From assembly GCF_036323475.1 (NCBI RefSeq), contig NZ_AP028934.1, forward strand, positions 2,170,001 through 2,234,000: a DNA stretch of 64,000 bases. Reading direction: 5' to 3'. Source of the stretch: Solobacterium moorei (GTDB lineage Bacteria; Bacillota_I; Bacilli_A; Erysipelotrichales; Erysipelotrichaceae). Positions 43,933-52,480 of this stretch are shown here, one piece after another (positions within the stretch are counted from its first letter, which is position 1; each line of letters starts with the position of its first letter). The position numbers and the translations under genes were made by a program. Below the pieces are notes generated by a model. That model had not been told where the DNA came from, did no database searches, and saw only the letters and a program-made list of their open reading frames with translations.

Positions 43933-45165
43933 ATGGCTGGATTACCTAAAGGTTACGGTAGTGTTGTCAAGATGAAAGGCAAACGTATTAAACCATATAT
44001 GATCCGTGTGCCAGATGGAACGTATTTCAACGAAGAAACAGAAAAATGCTATGTACAATACAAGGTCATAGGCTACGCAAAGACAAAAGCAGAAGGCATC
44101 AGTATGCTTGAAAGATACCACGAAGCACCATTCGATGTGGATAACGAGATGACTTTTGCAGATATCTTTAAGAAAATGTTTGATGAAACTTTAGAAGACA
44201 AATCACATTCTACACATATTGCTTACGCAGCTGCCTTTAAAGCAGTACCTGTTCTTCATAATATGAAGTTCAAGGATATCAAAGTGATCCATCTTCAGAA
44301 AGCGATAGATAAATCCGGGAAAAACTATCCAACGATGAAGAAGATCAAGGTGATGTATAACGTCATGTATAAGTATGGAATGAAATATGATATCTGCCCA
44401 AGAGATTTATCATCTTACGTAGATATTATCCAGTACCACAAAAGAAATCCTAAAAAAGAAGATCGAAATCCATTTACGATTGAACAAATCAATACTTTCT
44501 GGTCTTTATCAGAGGATATGTGGTATGACGTAATTCTGATTCTTATCTATACCGGTGTACGTATCGGAGAACTCCTCGAGTTAAAAAAGGAAGACATTCA
44601 TCTGGATGAACAATGGTTCCAGGTTACACAAAGCAAAACCGAGAGCAGAATTCGAAGAGTACCTATTGCAGACAGTATCCTGCCATTCTTTCAGAAATGG
44701 TACGACTACTCGAAAGCAGATACTCTTCTCTGCACTCCGGATATGGAACCGTTCAAGTACAGAAACTATTACGACAGTTACTGGAAACCGTTAATTGAAA
44801 ATCTCAATCTGAGGTACTACACCCCACATTGCACAAGACACACATGTATTTCACTCCTGACAGAAGCAAGAGTCGATCAAACAAGTATCAAAAAGATTGT
44901 CGGTCATGCAGGAGCGATGACACTGACAGAAAGAGTTTATACACACCTGGATATTGGTGTACTGATTGCTGCAGTCAATCAGATGTATGTTCCTTCTGAA
45001 TACAGACAGGTGCTAAAAAATAGAACGGAAAAGACTACCACAGTTCTCCACCACAGAATTGGTGAGAATTTGCTACATGTTTTGCTACATGTTTTGCTAC
45101 AACTTGTAGCAAATCCCCCTTCAGCAAGGTACAAAAAAAGCCCCAAAATATGGGACTTTTCCTGA
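43933..45165 (+). CDS. int: tyrosine site-specific integrase of the rpsI-proximal element
   Basis: A 410-residue integrase. An N-terminal arm-binding region and SAM-like core-binding domain (about 75-175) are followed by the catalytic domain with TGVRIGELLEL (Arg), HCTRHTC (His-x-x-Arg), VGHAG and ERVYTHLD (Tyr nucleophile). The stop codon is 17 bases from the rpsI stop, converging on it, so rpsI's 3' end is the probable attachment site. The last 35 codons contain tandem 12-bp repeats and a perfect dyad (45069-45113), and the final codons overlap the rpsI terminator hairpin. Confidence 0.93.
   Translation: MAGLPKGYGSVVKMKGKRIKPYMIRVPDGTYFNEETEKCYVQYKVIGYAKTKAEGISMLERYHEAPFDVDNEMTFADIFKKMFDETLEDKSHSTHIAYAAAFKAVPVLHNMKFKDIKVIHLQKAIDKSGKNYPTMKKIKVMYNVMYKYGMKYDICPRDLSSYVDIIQYHKRNPKKEDRNPFTIEQINTFWSLSEDMWYDVILILIYTGVRIGELLELKKEDIHLDEQWFQVTQSKTESRIRRVPIADSILPFFQKWYDYSKADTLLCTPDMEPFKYRNYYDSYWKPLIENLNLRYYTPHCTRHTCISLLTEARVDQTSIKKIVGHAGAMTLTERVYTHLDIGVLIAAVNQMYVPSEYRQVLKNRTEKTTTVLHHRIGENLLHVLLHVLLQLVANPPSARYKKSPKIWDFS
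45069..45113 (+). repeat. 12-bp tandem repeats and dyad at the 3' end of int
   Basis: TTTGCTACATGT is repeated at 45069-45080 and 45081-45092. A third partial copy opens the perfect dyad TTTGCTACAA-c-TTGTAGCAAA (45093-45113). Their place next to the probable attachment site suggests integrase arm-type binding sites. Confidence 0.75.
45133..45162 (-). terminator. terminator of rplM-rpsI, lying inside the last codons of int
   Basis: On the minus strand AAAAGTCCC-ATATTTT-GGGGCTTTT with one mismatch is followed by a T-run. It lies about 20 bases after the rpsI stop. The same bases encode KKSPKIWDFS at the integrase C-terminus. Confidence 0.7.
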
Positions 45166-45182
45166 TTTCCAAACTGAATAAA

Positions 45183-45584
45183 TTAACGCTTGGAGAACTG
45201 TGGAGCGCGACGTGCGCCCTTCAAACCGTACTTCTTTCTTTCCTTCTCACGGGAATCACGTGTTAGGAAACCAGCCTTCTTTAGTGCTGGTCTGTAATCA
45301 GCAGAAGCTTCGAGAAGAGCTCTTGCAATACCATGACGCATTGCACCAGCTTGGCCAGTATATCCGCCACCTGCTACATTGATCTTAATATCGAACTGTT
45401 CCTTAGTTTCTGTAAGTACTAATGGTGAGTTTACTACCATACGTAATGTTGCTTGTGGTAGATATTCTTCTAAAGTACGACCATTAACTGTTACAACACC
45501 TGTACCCGGAGTCATGAAGACACGAGCAACGGACTGCTTACGGCGTCCTGTTCCAACATAAGTTACTTTCTTCTTAGTTGCCAT
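45183..45584 (-). CDS. rpsI: 30S ribosomal protein S9
   Basis: A 133-residue S9. The N-terminal [19 protein letters not shown], central [19 protein letters not shown] and basic tail RRAPQFSKR are typical. It follows rplM by 15 bases with AAGGAGG upstream. Its 3' end lies next to the converging integrase gene and is probably the element's attachment site; the protein end appears intact. Confidence 0.97.
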   Translation of the reverse strand: MATKKKVTYVGTGRRKQSVARVFMTPGTGVVTVNGRTLEEYLPQATLRMVVNSPLVLTETKEQFDIKINVAGGGYTGQAGAMRHGIARALLEASADYRPALKKAGFLTRDSREKERKKYGLKGARRAPQFSKR

Positions 45585-45599
45585 CTTGTCTTATCCTCC

Positions 45600-46034
45600 T
45601 TACTTTACCTTCAGCTCAACAGGCTTCTGAGCTGCATGTGGGTGTTCGGCACCCGTGTAAACAAATACATGCTTACGTTGTACATCACCCAATTTGTTAT
45701 GTGGTAACATACCCTTGATAGCTTTTTCAACCCATTCAACAGTGTAGTTTTCACGCATAACCTTTGTACTCCTTGTACGAAGTCCTCCTGGATACATAGA
45801 ATGACTATAGTAGAACTTCTTTGCATCCTGGTCACCACTGATCTTAATCTTGTCTGCATTGATTACGATTACATAATCTCCACAGTCAACGTGTGGTGTG
45901 TAGGCAGGCTTGTGCTTGCCTCTTAATAATGTTGCTACCTGAGTAGCTAGACGTCCTAATGTGCAGTCTGTTCCATCAACGATATACCACTGACGAACAA
46001 CTTCACTTGGCTTTAACATAGTTGTCTGACGCAT
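45600..46034 (-). CDS. rplM: 50S ribosomal protein L13
   Basis: A 144-residue L13 starting MRQTTMLKPSEVVRQWYIVD (ATG 46032-46034, GGAGG upstream). Features are LGRLATQVATLLRGKHKPAY, HVDCGDYVIVINA and GMLPHNKLGD. It normally follows truA, but here truA lies 6.4 kb away behind nested insertion sequences. The gene keeps its own promoter. Confidence 0.97.
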   Translation of the reverse strand: MRQTTMLKPSEVVRQWYIVDGTDCTLGRLATQVATLLRGKHKPAYTPHVDCGDYVIVINADKIKISGDQDAKKFYYSHSMYPGGLRTRSTKVMRENYTVEWVEKAIKGMLPHNKLGDVQRKHVFVYTGAEHPHAAQKPVELKVK

Positions 46035-46092
46035 TTTTACTTTCCTCCATATGTAGTTTCCGGGGCTACATTGGCATGAAGTGCCATTTATC

Positions 46093-46121
46093 ATTTTAGC
46101 CGCTGATACCTCACAAGTCAA
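46093..46121 (-). promoter_or_regulatory. promoter of rplM-rpsI
   Basis: On the minus strand TTGACT (46116-46121), 17 bases, TAAAAT (46093-46098), with a leader of about 50 bases to the L13 start. The -35 ends exactly one base before the first base of the target duplication of the IS1202-type element (46122), so the promoter just escaped the insertions. Confidence 0.8.
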
Positions 46122-46149
46122 TTAGATTATTTCGATTCTGTTAAGTTCC

Positions 46150-47787
46150 CCTCAATTATTTTTAAAAGTTCCTCTTTGCACTATTTTCTTAGTGAAAGTT
46201 CCCTTTTATGATAATGGCACAAGGGATATGTGCCAGGAAAGTGGAGAAAAGGAGGAATATTTTATGACTAGCACATACAAACAGCTTTCTTTTGACGAAC
46301 GACTCATTATTCAAAATCTGTTGTCTGATCCTAACATCACGCTCAAGATGATTGCCCTTACTCTTAACAGGAGTCCCAAGGCCATTCGCTATGAGATAAC
46401 ACACCATCTTAGAATTGTCGTCCGTGCCAATACTCATAATAAGTGTGGTAGACAAAATCAATGTAATCGCACAAGGTTATGTACTCACTGTCTACAAGGT
46501 CGTTGTAAGTTCTGTAAACATGATAACTGCAATGATCTATGTTCCGATTTCATCTCTTCACCAATATGCAAACATACATCTCGTTTCCCCTATGTCTGCA
46601 ACAATTGCCCAGATGCCAAAACCTGCAAGTTGCCAAAGGTATTCTATATGGCCGATGTTGCCCAAAAACAGAGGGATGACAATGTCAGTAGTTGGAAGGA
46701 AGGACCAAAGAAATCAGAAGCACAAATGAAGATGATTGTCGATGCCTTTGAGAAAGGCGTCAAACAGAACCTTTCACCAGACATCATCATACACAACAAT
46801 CAGTTGGACATATCAGTATCTACCGCATATCGTTATATTCATTTTCGTCATATGGGCGCCATCATCAATGTAGACCTCAAGCGTCAGGTCAAATATAAAA
46901 CACGCTCTTCCAGCAAACATGTCGTGATACCAATCAACTATGATTGGCTTGAAGGCAGAAGATATGAAGACTATCTCGAACGTATCGAGAATGAAGATGT
47001 TTCCATCAATATATGGCAAATGGATACAATACTCGGCAAGCAAGGCGATGAAGAGAAATGTGTCCTTTCACTCCTGCATACAAGATCGAATCTACAGTTA
47101 TATTTTCTGTTAAAGGAAAAAAGCATGTTGGCTGTCCAGCGTGCATTCGAAATCATCAAGGATGTACTGGGACCTGAACTATTTTCTATGACCTTTCCAA
47201 TCATTCTTACTGACAATGGCTCTGAGTTCCACGATCCTCTAAGTCTAGAGACCGATGCATATACAGGAGAAAAACTAATATCCATCTACTACTGCAAGGC
47301 CGGAAGAAGTGATCAGAAAGGTAAATGTGAGAAGAACCATGAACACTTTAGAGAATGTGTTCCAAAGGGAAAGAGTATGAATGCATTGACCCAGAAGGAC
47401 ATCAACTATGTGTCTGACATGGTAAACAATTATCCTCGTAGATCCTTAAACTACAATTCACCTATCGATATCGCCGCTCTATCACTAAACAAAAAGGTGT
47501 TAAGTCTTAACAAGTTGACTCACCTCAACATCAAACAAGTTAAGCTTACACCTATCATCCACTAGCCGATTTGGCACATATCCCTAACCTACAAAAAGGA
47601 ACTTTCGATGAGAAAAAATTTAAACCATCATTGAAAGCCGAGCTTTCGTATGCCCAAATCGCCTGTCTATACATATTCAATATCACAAAATATCTTATAA
47701 GTACACTATTACAGTAAAATGTTTCTTCTCTTTAGCCCTAAAAATGGGGAACTTTCGTTGAAAAGGAACTTTCGTTGAAAATTGAGC
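46150..47787 (+). mobile_element. IS30-family element (type B)
   Basis: A 1,638-bp element with ends reading inward CTCAATT-type (CCTCAATTATTTTTAAAAG at left; GCTCAATTTTCAACGAAAG at right). The 12-bp target duplication CTGTTAAGTTCC lies at 46138-46149 and 47788-47799. It carries one transposase. The 3' 220 bases are non-coding and contain repeated AACTTTCGTTGAAAA units. It is inserted into the left target duplication of the IS1202-type element. Confidence 0.9.
46264..47565 (+). CDS. IS30-family transposase (type B)
   Basis: A 433-residue transposase from MTSTYKQLSFDERLIIQNLL (AAAGGAGG upstream). It has an N-terminal HTH, a Cys-rich domain (CGRQNQCNRTRLCTHC and further Cys pairs, about residues 62-130), and a DDE domain with IWQMDTILGK, ILTDNGSEFHD and KGKCEKNHEHF. 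It appears intact and is about half identical in pattern to the type C transposase at 49487. Confidence 0.92.
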   Translation: MTSTYKQLSFDERLIIQNLLSDPNITLKMIALTLNRSPKAIRYEITHHLRIVVRANTHNKCGRQNQCNRTRLCTHCLQGRCKFCKHDNCNDLCSDFISSPICKHTSRFPYVCNNCPDAKTCKLPKVFYMADVAQKQRDDNVSSWKEGPKKSEAQMKMIVDAFEKGVKQNLSPDIIIHNNQLDISVSTAYRYIHFRHMGAIINVDLKRQVKYKTRSSSKHVVIPINYDWLEGRRYEDYLERIENEDVSINIWQMDTILGKQGDEEKCVLSLLHTRSNLQLYFLLKEKSMLAVQRAFEIIKDVLGPELFSMTFPIILTDNGSEFHDPLSLETDAYTGEKLISIYYCKAGRSDQKGKCEKNHEHFRECVPKGKSMNALTQKDINYVSDMVNNYPRRSLNYNSPIDIAALSLNKKVLSLNKLTHLNIKQVKLTPIIH

Positions 47788-47869
47788 CTGTTAAGTTCCT
47801 CTGAATCGAAGTTGATATTGTCTTAATGAACCGAAAGGGAAAATGCCCCATTTATAGAAAGGAATTGTT

Positions 47870-47896
47870 ATGATTCATTCCATTAGATTGGATTGA
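47870..47896 (+). CDS. 8-residue leader peptide before the IS1202-type transposase
   Basis: ATG ATT CAT TCC ATT AGA TTG GAT TGA, preceded by AGAAAGGA at good spacing. Its stop ends 2 bases before the transposase ATG at 47899, which itself has no ribosome site. This arrangement would make transposase synthesis depend on translation of the leader. The same leader is present in copy 2 (62110-62136). Confidence 0.5.
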   Translation: MIHSIRLD

Positions 47897-47898
47897 AT

Positions 47899-49299
47899 AT
47901 GAAAAAGATTATATTAACCCCTATGGAAGAAAACAAATACAACATTATTAAAGAACTGGTTGATCATTCTGGCAATAAACGCCGTGCGGCATTAAAACTA
48001 AATTGTTCTATTCGTACTATCAACCGCCTGATTACACGTTATAAGTCTGAAGGCAAATCCTCATTTTCACATGGTAATCGTGGACGATTACCATCAAACA
48101 CATTCTCACTGGAAACGAAAAACAAAATCATTGAACTCTATCTTAACGAGTATCTTGATGCCAACATCACTCATTTCAGTGAAATCGTCCAGATGGACCT
48201 CGGCATCTCCATCAGTGACACCACTATTAGAAACTGGTTATCAGAACACGATGTCTTGTCCCCAAAGGCCCATCGAAAAACCAAGAAACAATTAAAGGAA
48301 CGTTTGACAAAACGATTAGACCAAACAACATCTACAAAGGCCAGAAACGCAATCAATGAACAAATCGAATCAATTGAAGATGATACGCCTCATTCACGAA
48401 GATCTAGATCCAAATATATGGGAGAGATGATTCAAATGGACGCTTCAAGCTACGAATGGATTCCTGGCGAGATATGGCATCTACACCTAGCTGTAGATGA
48501 TGCGACCGGTACTGCTGTTGGAGCCCACTTTGATATACAGGAGACCCTACGTGGCTATTACAACGTTTTCCATCAGATACTAGTCGACTATGGCATACCC
48601 GCTCTATTCTATACGGATAAACGAACCGTATTTGAATACAGAAAGAAAACCAAGGCCTTCGACGACGAGGATACCTTCACACAGTTCTCCTACGCCTGCC
48701 ATAACCTTGGTGTCGAAATCAAAACAACGAGCATCGCACAAGCCAAAGGACGCATCGAACGTCTCAACCAGACTTTCCAATCACGTTTGCCAGTTGAACT
48801 TAGACGTGCTCGTATTACTTGTATGGCGGACGCGAATAAGTTCCTAAAATCCTACCTAAAGGAATTCAATGCAAGGTTCGCCCTACACTTGAATAGTACC
48901 AATTCTGTATTTGAAGTACAACCAGATATAGAAACAATCAATCAAACATTGGCAATCATTTCATCGAGAATAGTCGATCAAGGCAACTGTATCAAGTTCA
49001 AAAACAAGTATTGGATGGCCTATGACAAGGAACACAATAGAATTCCACTAAGACCTAAGATGGAGGTATTGGTTATTGAATCATTTGATCAAAAGATCTT
49101 TGTCAATGCGATGGATACACTATACATCTTAGAAGAAGTACAAGTGTTTGAAGAAAATTCGGGTGAGTTCGATAATATCATTGAAACTCCTGAGAAAAAG
49201 AAAGTATATATTCCGCCGATATCTCACCCTTGGAGGAAGTATTCATATCAATTATTTACAAAAAAGCAGAACTATTATAGCTCCGCTAATGTTCGTTAA
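47899..49299 (+). CDS. IS1202/ISNCY-type transposase, copy 1
   Basis: A 466-residue transposase. An N-terminal HTH (KRRAALKLNCSIRTINRLI) and second HTH region (ISISDTTIRNWL) precede an integrase-like DDE core: MIQMDASSYEW, LFYTDKRTVFEY and AQAKGRIERLN. The C-terminal beta domain resembles the Mu-C type. The protein is identical to that of copy 2. A TTG six bases earlier could also be read as the start. Confidence 0.88.
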   Translation: MKKIILTPMEENKYNIIKELVDHSGNKRRAALKLNCSIRTINRLITRYKSEGKSSFSHGNRGRLPSNTFSLETKNKIIELYLNEYLDANITHFSEIVQMDLGISISDTTIRNWLSEHDVLSPKAHRKTKKQLKERLTKRLDQTTSTKARNAINEQIESIEDDTPHSRRSRSKYMGEMIQMDASSYEWIPGEIWHLHLAVDDATGTAVGAHFDIQETLRGYYNVFHQILVDYGIPALFYTDKRTVFEYRKKTKAFDDEDTFTQFSYACHNLGVEIKTTSIAQAKGRIERLNQTFQSRLPVELRRARITCMADANKFLKSYLKEFNARFALHLNSTNSVFEVQPDIETINQTLAIISSRIVDQGNCIKFKNKYWMAYDKEHNRIPLRPKMEVLVIESFDQKIFVNAMDTLYILEEVQVFEENSGEFDNIIETPEKKKVYIPPISHPWRKYSYQLFTKKQNYYSSANVR

Positions 49300-49329
49300 T
49301 TTTTAAGACATTTTCATTTTTGGTTGACA

Positions 49330-49359
49330 TTAGATTATTTCGATTCTGTTAAGTTCCTC
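49330..49359 (+). repeat. right target duplication of the IS1202-type element
   Basis: 30 bases starting TTAGATTATTTCGATTCTG. The left copy is 46122-46149 plus 47800-47801. Its last four bases (CCTC, 49356-49359) are also the first bases of the neighbouring IS30-type end, so that IS30 was there before the IS1202-type element arrived. Confidence 0.85.
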
Positions 49360-49374
49360 AAGTGAAAAGTTAAA

Positions 49375-51008
49375 CCTCAATTATTTTTGAAAGTTCCTCT
49401 TTTGATTTTATTATTGGTGAAGGTTCCCTTTTTTAATATGATGTCTTTAGAGATGGTGCTGGCAGTTCAAGAAAGGAGGCAATCATATGGTTGCCAGCGG
49501 TTATAAACATCTATCTTTAGAAGAACGTAAATCTATAGAAGTTCTATTGAATCATTCCGACATCACCCTCAAACAGATAGCACTCTCTATCAATCATTCA
49601 TCGAAATGCGTACGTGAAGGAATCAGAGCACACAGGGTCGTACGTGTCCACTCGAATAAGACGAACAAATGTGGACGGCAAGATTCTTGTAAGAAACATC
49701 GCTTATGCACATATTGCATAAGCGGTGATTGTAAGTCTTGTAAGCACAAGGACTGCAACGAGCTATGTGATGACTTCGTCTCATATCCCGTTTGCGAGAG
49801 AATAGAGCGATTCCCTTATGTCTGTTCAGGTTGTCCTGACATACATAAATGTCATCTTCCCAAGTACTTCTACATCGCACGAATAGCACAGGATAAATAT
49901 ACGCAAGACAAATTAGAATGGAGGTCCGGACCTCGCAAGAGCGAAGCAGAAATGAAATCTATCGTGGAGGCATTTCAAAATAATATTCCTAAAAAGCAAT
50001 CCATCGATACGATTATCCATACTAACGACCTGAATATATCCGCCTCTACTGCATATAGATACATTCGTGAGCACCAGATTCCCGGGATTTCAAACATCGA
50101 CCTAAAACGTCAGGTACGCTACACGCAACGCAGTTCTTCAAGGCATCATCCTATATCGATTGACTACGATTTCCTCGAAGGACGCAAATACGAGGACTTC
50201 CTAGCAGCCCTAGAAACAGCAGGACCGGATGTAAACGTATGGGAAATGGATACGATCATCGGGAAGAAAGGGAGCGATGAGAAGTGTGTACTGAGCCTGT
50301 TACACAGACGTTCCAATCTTCAATTATATTTTCTCTTACGACACAAGAATATGTTTGAGGTAACGTATCTATTTGATACTATCAAAAGTTTCTTAGGCAT
50401 CGACTTATTCAAAGATACGTTCACTATCATACTCACCGATAATGGCACTGAGTTCCATGATCCACTATCGCTTGAGACAGACCCTGAAACGGGAGAAAAA
50501 CTCATCAGTATCTATTTCGCAAGGCCTAGACGTTCTGATGACAAAGGCAAATGTGAAAAGAACCATGAGCACTTCAGAGAGAAGATTCCAAAAGGATGCA
50601 GTATGAACAGCCTTACAAAATACGACATCAATTTCGTATCAAATCAGGTAAATAATTATGTACGCAGGAAGTTAAATTACCAATCACCCTACAGCATTGC
50701 CAAACTAGTACTAAACGAAAAGGTATTAGAACTAAACCGCCTTCATCCCATTTCACCCAAGGCAGTTGATCTAACACCTATCCTCCATTAGCATCAGACC
50801 CTAACAGCACCATCTCTTTATATTCAAAGGGAGCTTTCAAGAGAAATTCAAAAAAATTTCATTTGAAAGTATACTTTTCGTGCGGTCAAAATGCCCAATA
50901 TCTATTTAGATTATAGCTTAAAAACGCATCAATTCAAAACCCACAGAAGGAAAAGCCCCCAATTAAAGGGAACTTTCGTTAAAAGGGAGCTTTCACTGAA
51001 AATTGAGC
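49375..51008 (+). mobile_element. IS30-family element (type C)
   Basis: A 1,634-bp element with the same CTCAATT-type ends as type B. The 13-bp target duplication GTGAAAAGTTAAA lies at 49362-49374 and 51009-51021. The target is the terminal inverted repeat of the type A-like element. The 3' 217 bases are non-coding, with AACTTTCGTTAAAAGGGAGC-like repeats. Confidence 0.9.
49487..50791 (+). CDS. IS30-family transposase (type C)
   Basis: A 434-residue transposase (MVASGYKHLSLEERKSIEVL, AAAGGAGG upstream). The layout matches type B: HTH, Cys-rich domain (CGRQDSCKKHRLCTYC, CKSCKHKDC), then DDE with VWEMDTIIGK, ILTDNGTEFHD and DDKGKCEKNHEHF. It appears intact. Confidence 0.92.
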   Translation: MVASGYKHLSLEERKSIEVLLNHSDITLKQIALSINHSSKCVREGIRAHRVVRVHSNKTNKCGRQDSCKKHRLCTYCISGDCKSCKHKDCNELCDDFVSYPVCERIERFPYVCSGCPDIHKCHLPKYFYIARIAQDKYTQDKLEWRSGPRKSEAEMKSIVEAFQNNIPKKQSIDTIIHTNDLNISASTAYRYIREHQIPGISNIDLKRQVRYTQRSSSRHHPISIDYDFLEGRKYEDFLAALETAGPDVNVWEMDTIIGKKGSDEKCVLSLLHRRSNLQLYFLLRHKNMFEVTYLFDTIKSFLGIDLFKDTFTIILTDNGTEFHDPLSLETDPETGEKLISIYFARPRRSDDKGKCEKNHEHFREKIPKGCSMNSLTKYDINFVSNQVNNYVRRKLNYQSPYSIAKLVLNEKVLELNRLHPISPKAVDLTPILH

Positions 51009-51140
51009 GTGAAAAGTTAAATTCCACTTCTAAGGTATGAAAGTTGAATTTAATCATTCACCAAATTCTAGTTGAATTGACTCTTACACTTCTAGCTCAA
51101 TATAAGTGCCTATCCTTCGTGTTTTTAGGAGGAAAACATT

Positions 51141-52244
51141 ATGTTAACGAAGAATTCGCATATGTCTTATTCAGATAGACAGATCATCGAAACTGGTATC
51201 GAAAATGGTTCTACCAAACAAGCTATCACTCCTACCTGCAGCCGTATCATGAAGGCCCCTTGGGTATGCAATGGCTGTCCTCGTTTCTCTGCATGCAAAA
51301 AGAGAAAGTATCGCTACATCCCTGCACAGGCACATAGTGCTTATGAATCTACTCTTCATCTGTCTAGAGAGAAGATCCGTACTGGGGAAAAAGGTCTTAG
51401 ATTTCTCGATAATCTCGTCACACCTTTGATTCATGACCAAAGGCAAACTGTCGCTCACGTATTCTCCACTCATGGTGAACAGATGGGAATATCCCGTTCT
51501 ACTTTTTACCGCTATGTCAATGACAATAAACTCACCACCCGCAATATAGATCTTCCCAAGCGAGTTCGCTATCCGCTCTCCAAAAAGAATATCAAACGTG
51601 GCGATAACACAATGATAGACAATCAATCGTGCCGTGTGGGACGCGATTATACTGCCTTTCAGGAATTCATTGCCCAACATCCGAAAGCTAATATCGCTGA
51701 GATGGATTCCGTCATCGGTAAGAAAGGTGTCGGCGAAAAGGTACTTCTAACCCTACTATTACGTAAGAGTAAATTTATGTTTGCCTTCCTAAGGAATAGA
51801 AATACACAAGCTTCTGTAACAGAAGTATTCGACTACATCCAAAGGAAAATCGGCTTTGCAAGGTTCGCTACTATGTTCCGTGTAGTGCTTACGGACAACG
51901 GTCCTGAATTCAAGGACCCCATTTCCTTGGAACATGGTACACGCAACGTACAGCGCTGTCGTATATTTTATTGTGATTCCCGTGCTTCCCAACAAAAGGG
52001 GCGTATTGAAAAGAATCATGAATATATTCGAAAATATCTGCCCCAAGGAACTTCCTTTAACGACCTTACACAAGAAAAGGTAAATCTAATGATGAGCCAT
52101 ATCAATTCCGTCAAGCGTGACTCATTGGATGGTCGTTCACCATTTGAATGTCTCACTAGAGCAGAACTCAAAACAATAAAAAAGCTTGGATTAACACCAA
52201 TCGATCCAGATGAAGTCAATCTAAGCCTAGACCTAATTCAATAG
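51141..52244 (+). CDS. chimeric IS30-family transposase, probably inactive
   Basis: 367 residues. Residues 1-29 (MLTKNSHMSYSDRQIIETGI and onward to KQAI) match the type A transposase almost exactly. From residue 30 (TPTCSRIMKAPWVCNGC) it matches a different IS30 lineage up to the normal C-terminus, with DDE motifs IAEMDSVIGK, VLTDNGPEFKD and QQKGRIEKNHEYI. The second half of the HTH and the first Cys-rich segment (about 70 residues) are missing at the joint. The catalytic core is complete, but DNA recognition should be impaired. Confidence 0.8.
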   Translation: MLTKNSHMSYSDRQIIETGIENGSTKQAITPTCSRIMKAPWVCNGCPRFSACKKRKYRYIPAQAHSAYESTLHLSREKIRTGEKGLRFLDNLVTPLIHDQRQTVAHVFSTHGEQMGISRSTFYRYVNDNKLTTRNIDLPKRVRYPLSKKNIKRGDNTMIDNQSCRVGRDYTAFQEFIAQHPKANIAEMDSVIGKKGVGEKVLLTLLLRKSKFMFAFLRNRNTQASVTEVFDYIQRKIGFARFATMFRVVLTDNGPEFKDPISLEHGTRNVQRCRIFYCDSRASQQKGRIEKNHEYIRKYLPQGTSFNDLTQEKVNLMMSHINSVKRDSLDGRSPFECLTRAELKTIKKLGLTPIDPDEVNLSLDLIQ

Positions 52245-52377
52245 GTCCCCGAAGTCCAACGGATACTCGACTTACACAAACTGAACTGTTGCGTTTAGTT
52301 GACACCTAAACCCTTCAGTTGTTTTCATTGCGCCCAAAAAGCAAGTATCCCTACATAGAAGATACCATATTACCATT

Positions 52378-52419
52378 AAAAAGAGTCATTATAGATTAAA
52401 AAATCATCTGATAATGACT
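52378..52419 (-). terminator. terminator of the ecfA1-ecfA2-ecfT-truA operon
   Basis: On the minus strand AGTCATTAT ... ATAATGACT (9-bp arms 52411-52419 and 52384-52392, plus an inner AGAT/ATCT pairing) is followed by CTTTTT. It lies about 60 bases after the truA stop. The rest of 52245-52480 holds no gene. Confidence 0.75.
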
Positions 52420-52480
52420 ACATTAGTTCATTATCTGTTGCCTTTGCTTATCGTGTTGCATTTACTTTGAAACTTAAGCA

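Larger units (their letters stand above)
25946..45182. mobile_element. decayed mosaic integrative element next to rpsI
   Basis: The interval between the VanZ terminator and the rpsI stop contains conjugation-type genes (DUF5688, ArdC-like, Toprim), several IS copies, truncated genes at joints, an unusual metabolic operon with different codon style, a broken toxin gene and an xis-int pair converging on rpsI. No relaxase, coupling protein or type IV secretion gene is present, so it cannot transfer by itself. I could not find a second copy of the rpsI 3' end in the window, so the left boundary is an estimate. Confidence 0.55.
47802..49329 (+). mobile_element. IS1202/ISNCY-type element, copy 1
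   Basis: A 1,528-bp element with TG...CA ends (TGAATCGAAG and GGTTGACA). A 30-bp target duplication is visible. The right copy is 49330-49359 (TTAGATTATTTCGATTCTG onward). The left copy is split by the later IS30 insertion into 46122-46149 and 47800-47801. Long target duplications are known for IS1202-group elements. A second copy of exactly the same length lies inverted at 60677-62204. Confidence 0.85.
49356..52290 (+). mobile_element. chimeric IS30 element (type A left end), interrupted by IS30 type C
   Basis: The left end (49356-49374, continuing at 51022) is that of type A: CCTCAAGTGAAAAGTTAAA then TTCCACTTCTAAGG and about 200 bases almost identical to the 5' end of copy 1. After transposase codon 29 the sequence switches to a different IS30 member. 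The right boundary is unclear and placed near 52290, before the truA terminator. Type C is inserted at 49375-51008. Confidence 0.65.

Noticed and set aside
45069-45113. Repeats as a CRISPR array
   Set aside because: The units are 12 bp, contiguous, with no spacers and within integrase coding; no CRISPR-like array was seen anywhere in the window.
46034-46090. L13-type autoregulatory leader RNA upstream of rplM
   Set aside because: The leader is only about 50 bases and I could not draw a convincing conserved structure; covariance-model scoring would be needed.
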